Positions 36,470 to 50,469 of a stretch of DNA of 64,000 bases are shown here, in pieces. The notes beneath the pieces are model-generated. The model had not been told where the DNA came from, did no database searches, and saw only the letters and a list, made by a program, of their open reading frames with translations. A program made the translations under genes and the position numbers. Origin of the DNA: Aphelidium insulamus. Taxonomy: Eukaryota; Aphelidiomycota; Aphelidea; Aphelidiaceae. The DNA is taken from NCBI GenBank assembly GCA_036784855.1, contig JAZDSV010000028.1, positions 62,001-126,000 on the forward strand, read 5' to 3'. Within the stretch, counting starts at the first letter, position 1; each line of letters begins with the position of its first letter.

Positions 36470-38013
36470 TCATTGAGAGGTAGGTGCCGAGTCATCAAGT
36501 TCAGTTATGGTGCACGGTTGAGGTAGGTCGGTCTCCTTTGTGCCGTCGCAGTGCATCGATTCGAATTGGCGGATGGGCGGGCGGTCACTGGTCATGTCCA
36601 CGTTGACTCGCGATGTTGCTGATGGCAAATCCCTCGACGCCATGTCCATATCATCAGTGGTGTCAACAGCTTCCATTGGAGGCATCGCCGCTGATGTATT
36701 AGCCGTCGCCATCTTGTTCTGTCTCGCCTCATCCGCCAGACACTCACCAATCAGTGCGTCGGAGGACAGACCGTCGGTGTCGACAGTGGCGCACCGCTCG
36801 TCCACCTTCATCAGCATCTCCTGGTACATTCGCTGAATGGCCGGATCATCGTAGTGCGGCTCCTCAGGGTCGTCGGGATAGTTCTGTCGCCGTTTAGCGC
36901 GCCCAGCCTCCATCATACGCTTCATGGACTCAAAGTTGCGCAGATGCTCCGACCGCCGCTCATCTGCCTGACGCTGTCGCTCGGCCCGCTCAGCATCTAG
37001 TCCGCCTGTCGCCCATGCTTCGACTTGTTGGCGCTCTTCATCGCTGACCGGTCTGTCGTCCAAATATGTCAGCGACTTGAGGCGAGCTATTGTCGACTTG
37101 CGATATGAAGGCACCGCACGCACCACTGGATTCCCCATCATATTCAGCACGGCCTACGAAAAGATTATTATTATGATATACTTTTTAAACAACGATTTCA
37201 TACTAGGTTGGGCATTTGTTCCAGCACATCAAACACCTCTGGATCTTCAATCTTGTTGTCAGACAAGTCCAGGACGCTAATATACGAGTTAGCACCATCA
37301 AGCAATATACATAGAGACATAATAATCACCTCAGGGACGGGCATGTTAGCAGTTCCTCGATATCGTCACGGGTGGCAATAAAGTTCTTGGCCACTTGCAG
37401 CGTCCGCAACTTGTGCAGCTGTGATATTCCCTCGATGCGTTTAATAAGGTTATTGCTGACGTTCAGCGTATCCAGGTCCGCCAAGTGGTCAAGATTTTGC
37501 ATCTTGCGAATGCAGTTTTCATGCAGGTACCTAAGTAGTTCATGCATGCGCAATTATACATAATCATAATCCTCCATCACAAGTAAATAGCAACGCACAG
37601 GCATCTGAGAAGCGGCATCGAGTCCAGATTCTCAATTGTGGCAATGCCATTGCCTTCCAGCCACACCGACTTCAATCCCGTATAGTCTTGCAGGCCGGCA
37701 ATCTTGTTCAGAGCTGCCGTGACGACGGCGTTAGCGTGCATGCAGAAACACGTATAATTGCTACACCTTTATAGTGCAGGAACAGCTTGTCGTTCAGGTC
37801 TGCAGTTTGATAGCCGCCCTGCTCGCGGCACAGCTGTTTGAGGTATTTGGGCGTCAGGACGGTGTTGCCGGCGCTATCGACCATCCGCCAGTCCTTGCGG
37901 TTCTCGGCGTTTGCGCGGCGAAGTCCCGCCGGCACATCGGGATCCATGCTGGCCACATTGTGTAGTGCCTCTTGCTCGGCGTCGGCATTGGCCAACGTTA
38001 CCGACTCGGCCAT
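36470..38013 (-). CDS. DNAAF1: Dynein axonemal assembly factor 1 (DNAAF1/LRRC50)
   Basis: Cytoplasmic leucine-rich-repeat protein needed to preassemble dynein arms before they enter cilia. Five exons (38013-37767, 37713-37599, 37530-37330, 37276-37204, 37153-36470) give 439 residues. After the lead-in [31 protein letters not shown] come SDS22-type LRRs: [54 protein letters not shown] and [14 protein letters not shown]. The LRR cap [22 protein letters not shown] and [21 protein letters not shown] are diagnostic of DNAAF1. The C-terminal 200 residues are charged and low-complexity and shorter than in animals. Introns are 50-68 nt. Its presence fits the dynein heavy chain 5 kb away. Confidence 0.95.
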
Positions 38014-38616
38014 GAAAAAATGCTCTAATGCTTCTGCTCTGTAACGGTCTTATTACTGTTTGAACTTTTAACTTGACATTTAAAGATGATGCATGTTCCA
38101 TTAAATAATGCCTTTACTTCTACATACACAAATGATGACACAGCTGACATGGCTATCAGACAAGCGAGTTGCAATATTTGGATATAACGCCAAGTCTATA
38201 TGATGTATCCTATATAGACAAGGCATTCAGATATGTCATGTATGCAAGAGTCAGCCTTGCAGCCCTATGAGAAAGAATGCTGTACTAATCATACCACTTT
38301 ATACTACAAACTGTGCAAGAGTCGGCCATTATACATTTCATATCATAATAGTCTCTTGACGTTGCTGATCAAGTGGCCGCGGAAGAGAAGGAAGGTGGAT
38401 GTAGTAACAGTCGGTGATATATAATCTTCTCATGTTAAAATGGCAAAAGCTCATATTAAAACGCCTCGCGCTCTGATTGGCCAGCGGCAACCAGAACCGA
38501 TAATTTTTTCAGTTTGCGCAAAACGGCACGGCGATCGAATCTCGCCGGCTTTATATTCCACGAGAATATACCACATATACAAGAAATCTCTCTCTCGCCT
38601 CTCCCCGCACCCGGAC
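38014..38616. other. Divergent promoter region, DNAAF1/eIF4A
   Basis: About 600 bp, AT-rich near DNAAF1, with a CCAAT-type motif near the eIF4A side. The frame upstream of the eIF4A ATG is open from 38440 but looks unlike the family and is probably leader. Confidence 0.5.
38467..38480 (+). promoter_or_regulatory. CCAAT-type promoter motif, copy 2
   Basis: CGCGCTCTGATTGG, identical to 36192-36205, 137 bp upstream of the eIF4A start codon. Confidence 0.45.
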
Positions 38617-40005
38617 ATGAGCATGAACGACACTACTGAAGCCGCGCCCGCCGTCGTGGCAAAGAACGGTACCGCACCCATGGCCGACGGCGACATTGTC
38701 GTGCAGGTACAGTGCCCTCGCCGTACATGTGTGGCGCGCGTGCTGACTCTGCACGCACAGTCAACCAGCGAAGACATTGTGGAGACCTTTGACGAGCTGA
38801 AGCTGAAGGATGAGTTGCTGCGCGGTATTTTCGCCTACGGGTACGTGTTGAACCCCCCGAAGAGTATTCTGTTCCTTAACTCGTGCAGTTTCGAGAAGCC
38901 ATCCACCATCCAGCAGCGCGCCATCCTGCCAATCATCAAGGGCAATGAGGTCATTGCACAGGCTCAGTCTGGTACCGGCAAGACGGCCACCTTCTCCATC
39001 GCCCTGCTGCAGAACATTGACACCTCCAAGCGCGAGTGCCAGGCATTGGTGTTGGCGCCCACGCGTGAATTGGCGCATCAGATCCAAAAGGTCATTACGG
39101 CGCTGGGAGACTTTATGCATGCCGACTGCCACGCCTGCATTGGTGGAACGCTCATCCGCGACGACATCCGGAAGCTGGAGTCGGGTAATGATTATATATC
39201 AAAATTTCGTATCGATTATGAGACTAATCATGCAGGCGTGCACGTTGTTGTGGGCACCCCAGGCCGTGTGTACGACATGATCAACCGTGGTCACCTGCGC
39301 ACTGACAAGATTAAAATGTTTATCCTGGACGAGGCGGACGAGATGCTGTCCCGCGGCTTCAAAGAGCAAATCTACAACATCTTCCAGCACCTGTCTGCCG
39401 AGATCCAGGTGGTACTTCTGTCGGCCACCATGTCACCGGAAGTGCTGGACGTCACCGGCAGCTTCATGAAAGACCCGGTCAAGATTCTCGTCAAGCGCGA
39501 CGAACTGACTCTGGAGGGTATTCGCCAGTTCTACATTGACTGCGAGCTGGAGGAGAACAAATTCGAAGTGCTGTGCGACCTGTACCAAACCCTGACCATC
39601 ACCCAGGCCGTTATTTTCTGCAACAAGCGCGAGAAGGTGGACTGGCTGTCGGAGCAGCTGGCCAAGCGCGAGTTCACCGTCTCGTTCATGCACGGTGAAA
39701 TGGAGCAGGGCCAGCGTGACAAGGTCATGGGCGAGTTCCGCACGGGATCGTCGCGTGTGCTCATCACCACGGACCTGTTGGCGCGCGGTATCGACGTGCA
39801 GCAGGTGTCGCTGGTCATCAACTACGACCTGCCAACCAACAAGGAGAACTACATCCACCGCATCGGTCGTGGAGGACGTTTCGGTCGTAAGGGTGTGGCC
39901 ATCAACTTGATCACCAAGGACGACACGGCCATGCACCGCGAGATCGAGCAGTTCTACCACACGCAGATCGAGGAGATGCCCACCAACGTGGCGGATCTGC
40001 TCTAA
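38617..40005 (+). CDS. EIF4A: Translation initiation factor eIF4A (DEAD-box helicase)
   Basis: ATP-dependent RNA helicase of the cap-binding complex, which unwinds mRNA leaders. Four exons (38617-38706, 38761-38840, 38889-39184, 39236-40005) give 411 residues, close to the usual 400-410. All introns (54, 48 and 51 nt) are multiples of three without stops, so the genomic frame reads straight through. The splices are inferred because the family reads [15 protein letters not shown] and [16 protein letters not shown] across two of them, and the N-terminal one removes an atypical 18-residue insert. Motifs are [20 protein letters not shown] in [12 protein letters not shown] in [19 protein letters not shown] and [13 protein letters not shown]. 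The C-terminus VADLL is family-typical. GC-rich, biased codon use fits high expression. Confidence 0.97.
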   Translation: MSMNDTTEAAPAVVAKNGTAPMADGDIVVQVQCPRRTCVARVLTLHAQSTSEDIVETFDELKLKDELLRGIFAYGYVLNPPKSILFLNSCSFEKPSTIQQRAILPIIKGNEVIAQAQSGTGKTATFSIALLQNIDTSKRECQALVLAPTRELAHQIQKVITALGDFMHADCHACIGGTLIRDDIRKLESGNDYISKFRIDYETNHAGVHVVVGTPGRVYDMINRGHLRTDKIKMFILDEADEMLSRGFKEQIYNIFQHLSAEIQVVLLSATMSPEVLDVTGSFMKDPVKILVKRDELTLEGIRQFYIDCELEENKFEVLCDLYQTLTITQAVIFCNKREKVDWLSEQLAKREFTVSFMHGEMEQGQRDKVMGEFRTGSSRVLITTDLLARGIDVQQVSLVINYDLPTNKENYIHRIGRGGRFGRKGVAINLITKDDTAMHREIEQFYHTQIEEMPTNVADLL

Positions 40006-40590
40006 TTGGCGCGCGTGCACGGACTGCCGGATAACTAGTTTGCGCAACAGTTTAGCAGCATGATCTATCACCTCCCCAAAAAGCACAAAAAACAATACAT
40101 ATCATAATGGTATTGTGGTTGTGTGTATTTGGTAAAGTATGTGCCTTTCATGAAATATGCCAAGAATCTTGTTACTCGGTAGCAGACACGAGGGGGTTTT
40201 GTCTTGATGCAATGTCTTTATTATACTGTGAAAAAACTGAATAATGTCTCCAGTTACTATAGTCATGTATACTATATATAGTTGACAAATATCATTTCAT
40301 ATCAGTTGTGTCGTAAGTACACTCTGTGGCACCAATTATGCATAAGTACCACCATTGACTTAATGATGTGATGTGCAAGTACAGGTTATTCAATGTGAGA
40401 TTCGTTCATGATACAGTCAGCATACATTGCAATGCTCACGGGATAAACTGTATATATATATATATATATATATACTATATACACGAACACCACACAATAT
40501 GCAAGCATAAATATATCCATTAACCTTAATGCACTGTGCGTAAACAGTGACTGAACACCCGACTGACTGAAAAACTGATTGCGCGCGCAA
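40006..40590. other. Intergenic region with (TA)n
   Basis: About 585 bp holding the eIF4A 3' region and the next gene's promoter. It is AT-rich with a (TA)n microsatellite at about 40450-40473. No coding or RNA feature was recognised. Confidence 0.5.
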
Positions 40591-42557
40591 ATGGACAACA
40601 ACGGCGCGGATGACATGAACGTCGTCACGCCGGCCTCTTCGTCGTCCTCCTCACTTTCACCCGCATCTTCACACTCGTACTCAAAGGTGGCGGTGGCATT
40701 GGACGGTGATGCCAGTGGGATCATTAATGCCGCCCAAAAGCCGGGTCAAGCTGAAGTTGCAGAGGCCAAAGTACCTCAAGTAGTAGTTGAAGAAATGCAA
40801 CAAGAAGATGTTGAAGAGGACGACGAGCACACGCTGGAAGAAGAATCAATTAATACAGACTCTGCGCGCAGTTCCGCCCTGCCGCACGACGACGAGGAGG
40901 AGGAGGAGGACGAGGACGAAGACGGTGAAGATGGCGACAACGGCGACAATGATAAGGGCGAGAGAGCGCCGGTGAACAGGCGAGCGGTCAGACGTGCCAA
41001 TATTTTACTGGCAATGGACGCGCTGAGCAGACACTTTTACGCCATCAAGAAGGTGTATCTGCGTGAGCGTGAACGTGCCGCTGCCGACAAGCTTTTGCGG
41101 GACACGCGGCACAATGATGTCACCACTGGCGGCAAGTGCTGTATTGCATTGCATCCAAATACTCTATATCTCTGTATAACTATACAACTTGCTCTATATA
41201 TATATATTTATCTAACAAGGTCCCATTTATATTGTAGACGGTGGCCAGGCACAACTGCCGCACTCGCTGGACAACTGGTGGGACATTGAGTATGCGGGCG
41301 GAGCGGCATTGCGGCCCACAGTCCCTGGCAACGGCGACGATGATGAGCCTGCCCCACCCGCACTCTACACACCCAAGGGCCCCGTGGATGAGGTGGCCAG
41401 TAGCGGCGCCAGTGGCATTGTCGGTGGCGGCATGGCACCCACAGCGTCGGCCATAGTGCCGGTGGCGCGCCAGAATGCCCATCTGGCCGCGGCAATCCGC
41501 GAGGCCAACTACGACTACCTGGACGCCAAAGCGCGGCTGAGACTTGCGGAGCGGGACCATTGGCACATTCGCCGACTGCACCTGCTGGACGACATGCCCA
41601 CCACGGACGACGGCACGATGATTCTGCTGGAAGAAGTGGGCGGCGCTCTGGGCGGCTTGGGTTCGGGTAATTATTAGTGCTAAATACTGTTTAGTGTCTT
41701 TTGCTATTTAATTCATTCGTGCTTTTACATCTAGGTGTTTTAAGTATATATATTTAAGTATATACTTGTATTTATCTGTAAACACAATTGTCCGTATGAT
41801 ACGGATATATAGTTACTACTTTCATGGTTGATATATTGTACCGTTGTCAAGACACTACGTATCTCTCTGCATGGGTTTCATGCTTACGTTCTTGGTCGTT
41901 GTTGTCTTCAAGCTTTGCAAGTTTAAACTCTTCTCTTTATGCATTGAATACTCATAGCTACTAGTAGTTACTACAAGACTTTTTATGTTGTAAAAAATTC
42001 CTACACACTTACAGGAGCCAACCTATAACCATTTAAACATAGTGTCTGGAGGCCTTCGAAGGACCACGGGAGGACGCAGGCGCGGCGTGGGAGTGCGGAA
42101 TCTGGGCCAGATACGCATGTCGGGTCTGACGGACATGGAAGTCGATGCCGACATCTACGCGCTGCAGATTCGGCGTGCAAAACAGCACTCGCTCTATGGC
42201 AACAGCTATACATCGTCGTCATCATCATACCAACCGTATCCAATGTCGGTGGGTGGAGCGCCCACTCGGGGCCGTGGTCGTGGCCGGCCGCGCGGAAGAG
42301 GTCGGGGTCGTGGTCGCGGCAGGGGATCAGCAACCTCGGTCGCAGCAGTCAGTGCGGGTGCTGTAGCGCCAATCGGCCCCGATGGATTGCCACTGTTTGG
42401 GCCGGGATCTCGCGGGGGACGTGGTAGTCGCAGCAGGGGACGGGGTCGTGGTGGTCGCGGTGTGCGTGGATCCCGGGGCGGTTCGGTCAGTGCGACAATA
42501 TCACCTACACTAACCGCCGGAGATACGCAGCCGTCGCTCGCAGCCTTTGCCCATTAA
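40591..42557 (+). CDS. Acidic, RG-rich protein of unknown function
   Basis: Three exons (40591-41131, 41238-41666, 42043-42557) give 494 residues. The N-terminus has a serine run and long D/E tracts (DDEEEEEDEDEDGEDGD, about 108-124). A basic helical segment, RRANILLAMDALSRHFYAIKKVYLRERERAAADKL, follows (about 137-170). The middle contains DNWWDIEYAGG and a charged helix, AAIREANYDYLDAKARLRLAERDHW. The C-terminal 100 residues are an RG/RGG domain (GRGRGRPRGRGRGRG) typical of RNA-binding proteins and arginine-methylation substrates. I do not recognise the family; a nuclear RNA or chromatin role is inference from composition. Intron 1 (41132-41237) is GC-AG with donor GCG|GCAAGT, required by the frame. 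Intron 2 is 376 nt, long for this genome, and its acceptor CATAG at 42038-42042 is the one that keeps phase. Confidence 0.75.
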
Positions 42558-42680
42558 AAATATAACTATATTTTGCGCTATTATGTACAACAGTATTAGG
42601 ATGAAGGCGATGCTTTTTATTGTGGCTAGCGCGTGCCACACCGTCCACCAGAGCAGCCAGTGGAGCAACAGGCCGGCCAG

Positions 42681-43715
42681 TCAAGCGCTGCTCCGCGTGC
42701 CAAACAGTTTGGAGAAGGTGCGAGCAAACAGCGCCGATCGCGGCTTCTGTTTCTTGTACGAGTCCACATATTGTATTTGACGGCTGTTGAAAGCTAATAT
42801 GGAATTATTAACGCGTACATACAGTACAATATTATAGGCTCACATACCACCGCGGCGCCTACGTCGCACAAACTCTATCGCATCTAGCGGCGACATCCCG
42901 TTCTCAATAAGGGCCACGGCGACTAATACGGGCGCCCGGCCCAATCCGGCCACGCAGTGCACGGCGATACACGGAGGCGCGCCGTTGACACTGCCGTCGG
43001 GCGACAGTGGCTGTGCAATTGTCTGCTCGGATTTGGATGAGACAGACCCAATTCCACTCGCGGCGCCACCATTCACCGTTACATCACCGTGTGACAGTGA
43101 CGACGAATTGGCGTTGGTGATCGTGACTGATGCGGCGCCATGCGACGATGCAGCAGGACTGCCGCCCGACGAAGCCGATCCAAAGCGCCTGGACACCAGA
43201 TCCAGCCAGGAGCGAAGCACACTGTCGGGCGGCACACCGCCATCATCATATTTTAGCTCGTGCACCTGAATGTTGTTGGCCAGCAAGAGGTTCTTGGAGT
43301 AGGACTCTTCGCACACGCGCACCACATCGGTAACATTGTACTTTTTAAACTCTTGGATGTAGTCGGGCAGGTTTGCATCAGACGGACAGTCGTGCACAAT
43401 GAAGCGCAATCGCTCATGCTCAATGAACGTGATGGAGCCGGCGCGCAGTGGGAGCGACTTGCGCCCGCGAGACTGATGGTGCACCAGGGACAGGTGCTGC
43501 GACGGCGGCAGAGACGTGGTATTGATGTGTGTCTGTGGTTGCTGCAGCGGTTGACTGGCGGGCGACGACGACGAGTGCAACGACTGTCCAAGCGAGATCG
43601 TGGCAGACGTGGGCGAGGCGAGCGACGCAGTGTCAGCGGAAACCACTGATGCAGGGGACGCCATCAGCAGAATAGATGCGGTGGGAGGCGTGGAGACGGT
43701 GGTGGTAATGGACAT
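42681..43715 (-). CDS. PTP4A: PRL-type (PTP4A) protein tyrosine phosphatase without a CAAX box
   Basis: Dual-specificity phosphatase of the PRL family. Two exons (43715-42848, 42793-42681) give 326 residues, twice the usual 160-173. The PRL core is clear: LRFIVHDCPSDANLPDYIQEFKKY, VTDVVRVCEESY, the general-acid loop HELKYDDGGVPPDSVLRSW, the P-loop HCVAGLGRAPVLVAVALIE and FVRRRRRGAFNSRQIQY. The extra length is an 80-residue Ser/Thr/Pro-rich N-terminus and a roughly 70-residue low-complexity insert between the acid loop and the P-loop. PRLs normally end in a prenylated CAAX box; here the frame ends KLFGTRSSA with UGA. After that UGA the same frame remains open for 56 codons and is strongly hydrophobic. 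The ATG at 43715 was preferred over an upstream TTG in frame. Confidence 0.9.
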
Positions 43716-44589
43716 TCGCAGCAAGTGCGTTGACAATAAACTTGGCTGCAGAACAGTTAGACATGAAGTTTAAGACGGCTAAACAGAAATAGACCGCCAA
43801 GCAATACATATAATATAATATGACAGCACATGAATGGACCAACCTCAAGAAAGGCCAACAGGAAAGGCGACTTAAAGTGTCGGTATAGACAGCAGATGGA
43901 GAGAAGAGTGACAGCAGTAGAAGCGGTAATACTATCACACAGGCAGTCAGGCCAATTTAGCCAGGGTCGTCAGAGGGAGTGTCGCTACAGGTGATAATGG
44001 CGCGAGAACGGCTCAGAGCGGCGGCAGTGCAGCTGACCAACGACGAGTAGACGTTGACCACGGCGGCGGCGTCAGTAAACGGAGAGGACGAGTGCGAGTA
44101 CCGGCTGGAGGGGCGGCTGACGGCACTGAGGAACGGCAACGAGGACAGAGAAGAGCAGCAACGGGCAGAGGCAGCAGCAGGCAGAGTGTGGAGGCGGCAG
44201 TCGACGACGGTGTTGTGGATGACGGCCGGGCAGTTGCGCATCGACGGGACAAAAGCAAATTGGAAAAAGAAAGCGCGGCGGCGGCGTCGATTAAGCGCGC
44301 GGAAAACGATTTTCGGTTGTTCACAAAGCGATTCGATTGGCTGCGCGGCTTTGCCAGTTTGTTTTGTTTGCTCGTTGTGTCACCGCGCTATAATAAGTTT
44401 TACGCATATGTACTGCGACTGCATAGATGTCTCACCGGTGTCATAAGTCATACCGGTGACCGACTAGTTTGTGTTTGCTTGTTGGGTCTCCGCGCTATAT
44501 CAAGCAAAGTATGTAGGTTATTGACTTGACACATGTCTACTAAATTATTATTAATGATATTAATAATTATTATACTAAATGTCTACAAT
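43716..44589. other. Intergenic region upstream of the PRL gene
   Basis: About 870 bp between two minus-strand genes. The portion at 43960-44330 is GC-rich with overlapping open frames on both strands and R/A/P/S-rich translations that look compositional, not coding. It may be the PRL leader or CpG-rich promoter. A GATTGG box lies at about 44335. Confidence 0.5.
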
Positions 44590-47373
44590 TTATTCAGGCA
44601 AAGTATCCATGTCGTCAGCGCTAGCGGTGAGCGGGTCCTCGTCATCAACCACTGTTGGAAAATAGACCTGGTCCGGTTCGACGGCGCCGCTTTCCGGTTT
44701 TTCCAACACGATGTCCGAGTATTTTATCACCTTGAAGTAGCCCTGCATGAAGTCCAATCTACACAACTGTTTCTCGCGCACGTCTTGCACCACGGTGCCG
44801 GGATAGAACCAGCCATCAGGCCACCGCGCCCACAGCGTCCGTCCGGGCTGTTCATCTATGGCCAGGCCGATCCGATAGCGATACATTTCTGACTGCCTCT
44901 TTCGGTCTTCTTCGATGCGCTATGCATGAAAGGTAAGCTTAAATAATGTCAATAGATATAGCATACCGGATCGTGGCGCTGGCAATAAGTTTCGTACACG
45001 ATGGAGCCAGTTTCATCTGATGGCGCAACTGGACGTAGCAGTAATCCCTCGTGTTGGGCGCATGTAACATGATAAGCCGTGATACATTTTCCCTTGACGC
45101 ATTGCACGCACGCTCCTTTCGGCTTTTTACAGAATTTGCACTTCTGCAATTCCGGGTTGAGCAATTTCAGTCAACAAGTATTAAAATAGCATACCAGCTT
45201 CCATCGACTCCTTGGAATGTTCTCCATGCCTGCCACCATTCCATTCTCGTCAATGTACGTCTCGGGAATGTACAGTGCACAATCACGATGAGCTTTCCGC
45301 GACCGATCAGTCGCCGTCTCCAGCAACTCATCGCCACCCAGTGCCTGGTCGCATAGCACACACCGTTCAGGCACGGCCGGCGCTCGTAGAGACTTTGTGG
45401 CAAACAGCGTGCGCTCACGACGAGGTCGACTAGCCTCATCTTCGCCATCGCTAGATGACGGTTCATCCGCCGCCGCAACTTTACCCTCAAACACGGCCTC
45501 CACGTCAATCTTGACGCTGTCGGCAATGCACTGACATGCGCTGGCCTTCTTTCCCAGCTCGATCCAGCGCGGGATGGCGAAATTGATCGACTCGGCCAGG
45601 TTGTAGCCCATGTTGTAGCCCGAGTGGTAGCCAAGGGGAAATGTGAGCATGATTTCACCCTCTTCCTGCACGCACCGGTGCACCGGTATTGACTGGTTGG
45701 CCAGAGCTGACGGGGACAGCAAGTACATTTTGTGCCTGATGAACTGGGAGCACTGCTTGTGCTCCGCGGGAAAGTAGCCTGACACCGTTGTTATGATGAT
45801 CAATGTAAGTGCTTCACTGGTATCACACCTTGCATGACACGCTCGAAGCGCTCCTGGTGTGCAGGAGGTACCACATACCACTGCTTGGGCGCTCCAAAGT
45901 GCAGAAAATTTATCGAAAACAAGTCCATGTCCTGTTGATTTCAGTTTATGAGTATACAAATTTAATGACACAAACCTCCAAGTGCCAAGCAAATGAAGCT
46001 TTCCACATGCCATAGTACAAGTAAGGAGTGTTGACTCCGGCAATCTTCTTCTTTAATTTAGTGGAGAGAAGGTCCTGCAGCTTGCCAATATTCCACGTAT
46101 TCATTGCCGGGTCCATCAGAGTGCCGGCAATGTCGGCGCCGTACCGCGGAGGATTGAAGGTGATGTTTTTCCAGTAATACCGCTCCAGCGCCTTGAAGTA
46201 TTCGACGGACGAGGGAAACTTTGTGGAGGGCAGGTAGGCAGCAGCAGTGTCATCCACGGCATCCATCATCTCGGCTTTGACAGCCATTTCCATATCGGCG
46301 CCATCTAGGGCACAGGCGGATGTGAGGTCACCGTGGGAAGCGGATGAATTGTTATCAGCGCTATCGGGTTTTGTACCCTCCACGGATGGAATGGCATCAG
46401 CGCTGGATACCGCAGCTTTTCTGCTCTCCTCTTCTTGCTGTACCAGCAGAGCGAGGGCACGCTTCTTGTGGGGCAGGGCAGATATAGGCGGTTGCCGGTG
46501 ATGATTATCTTTGGCTTCATCACCGCGACGGGCAGTTGTTAGAAGCAAGTCTGCATGGGATGGGGGCCGTTGCGCGTCAGACTCACAGAGCGCTTTCCAC
46601 TGCTGCAAAGACATTTTCTTCTTGGACAACATGTTGACCTGGGTGAATACTCCGCCTAGTTGTACATGAGTGGCAATAAAAATTCTCCAACAAAATCCAT
46701 CCATACCTGATCCACTGATGTGCTGTCGAATGTGAGTATTGACCGAGACTGCAGGCAGTCTGGACCGCATATACGCGGCCACATCCTGACGCCATTCCAC
46801 CGGCGGTATCACCTTGACTGCCACGTGATATATAGGTTAGTATAACGATACCCGCCTCAGTATGACACGCATACCCAGGCCAACTTTACGGCCAAACACG
46901 TCAATCTTGGACACGAACGAGCTAAAGTCGGCAAACTGCTCGGCGCTGGGGCGAAATACGGGCACAGCACCGCCGTCATAGTAGTGATCAGGCTGTATTT
47001 CAGCGCGGCTCTCGTCGTCCGAGTCCTCCGACTCTGCATCCTCTTCATTATCATCGGCAACAACTCCATCATTATCGGGCTGGCGTGAGCTGGTGCTGTC
47101 GTTTGCGGTGGTGGCCACACCGTCTGTGCTGTTGCTGTTGGAGTGAACGCCATCCATGGACACGTCATCATGTCTGGGCGCGGTATCCCGTGGCAGCGGT
47201 GCCTTCCCAGCCTCTGGCATTGACGACGACAAAGATGATGACGGCGGTGGTGATGCAGTGGCAGCAGTTAATATGGCCGAGTCAAGCTGTAATCCAGCCA
47301 CCCCATCAGCACCAGGCGATATTGACGGCACGGCGGGCGGCATGTCGGCGATTTTAGTGATATTGGCTTCCAT
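44590..47373 (-). CDS. KDM4: KDM4/JMJD2-type histone lysine demethylase
   Basis: Fe(II)/2-oxoglutarate dioxygenase expected to remove methyl groups from H3K9/H3K36. Seven exons (47373-46875, 46817-46707, 46655-45976, 45931-45829, 45778-45195, 45143-44967, 44919-44590) give 827 residues. Order: acidic disordered N-terminus; JmjN with [18 protein letters not shown] (from about 137); GLFTQ-like [17 protein letters not shown]; a low-complexity insert of about 130 residues; then JmjC with [18 protein letters not shown], iron ligands in WHLEDMD (H428, E430) and YHSGYN, and the cosubstrate lysine in [16 protein letters not shown]-like finger ([10 protein letters not shown]...[14 protein letters not shown]), an extended PHD ([15 protein letters not shown]...[14 protein letters not shown]) and a Tudor-like domain ([19 protein letters not shown]) follow. 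JmjC, PHD, ePHD and Tudor together are the animal-type KDM4 layout. Intron 46656-46706 is in frame and stop-free. Confidence 0.94.
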
Positions 47374-47744
47374 GCAGGCAACAAGAAAAAAATATGCTCA
47401 ATCAAGCAATCCGTAGAACCAGAAAACCTGATACCCGGTACAAATTATACACCGGGCACATCAGAGGCTGCAATTCATCACAATTAATTTAAGGCAAAAA
47501 AAAGCAATCCGTCACGCGCGGCTAAATTGCCTGTTCGCTGTGTTTATATAAGCGTAAAAGTAAGTACTTGCTTGGCGTGTTTATGTGGCAGGCATGGCGG
47601 TATAGCCGTTAAGTGTGATACACTGCTCCATTTACTGTGACAGCCATAGTTAGTGTGTATGATGGCTGCAATGGCTGTGTCTGTTCTGCGCGATGACACA
47701 CAGACAGAGTAATCGACAATCCTAGATTAAATATTAAATAAATT
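47374..47744. other. KDM4 promoter region
   Basis: About 370 bp between the KDM4 start and the kinase stop, AT-rich with a poly-A-like run near 47490. No gene was seen. Confidence 0.5.
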
Positions 47745-50154
<2,410 letters not shown>

Positions 50155-50469
50155 ATGTGTGTGATATGTGGCGCAGTGAGTGACAATTGAAAACAGTGGA
50201 GTGGCTGTGTTATTAATGTGTGTTGGCAATTCTATTATTCACAAACACTTGGAATTAGGCTCATTATTCACGTCTTGTATATCGTAATACCATATCTACA
50301 GAACAAAAATATGTAATTGGAGCGGTACTTTGAAATCTGTCTTTAACTCCCTTTCTAGTCGTCAATGGTTAATTGTGGTATATATATAATATATGAGTAT
50401 GTCCTTAGTAGGAATGAAGTAACGTGAAATTAAAGAAGTTGTATGTCAACGCTATAAAGTCAGATAGTT
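50155..50469. other. Intergenic region upstream of the GCKIII kinase
   Basis: About 315 bp, AT-rich, with a short TATATATA run near 50380-50395. No gene was seen. Confidence 0.5.

Noticed and set aside
43957-44529. Overlapping frames between the PRL and KDM4 genes
   Set aside because: Open on both strands with R/A/P/S-rich composition and no domain; more likely a GC-rich leader or promoter.
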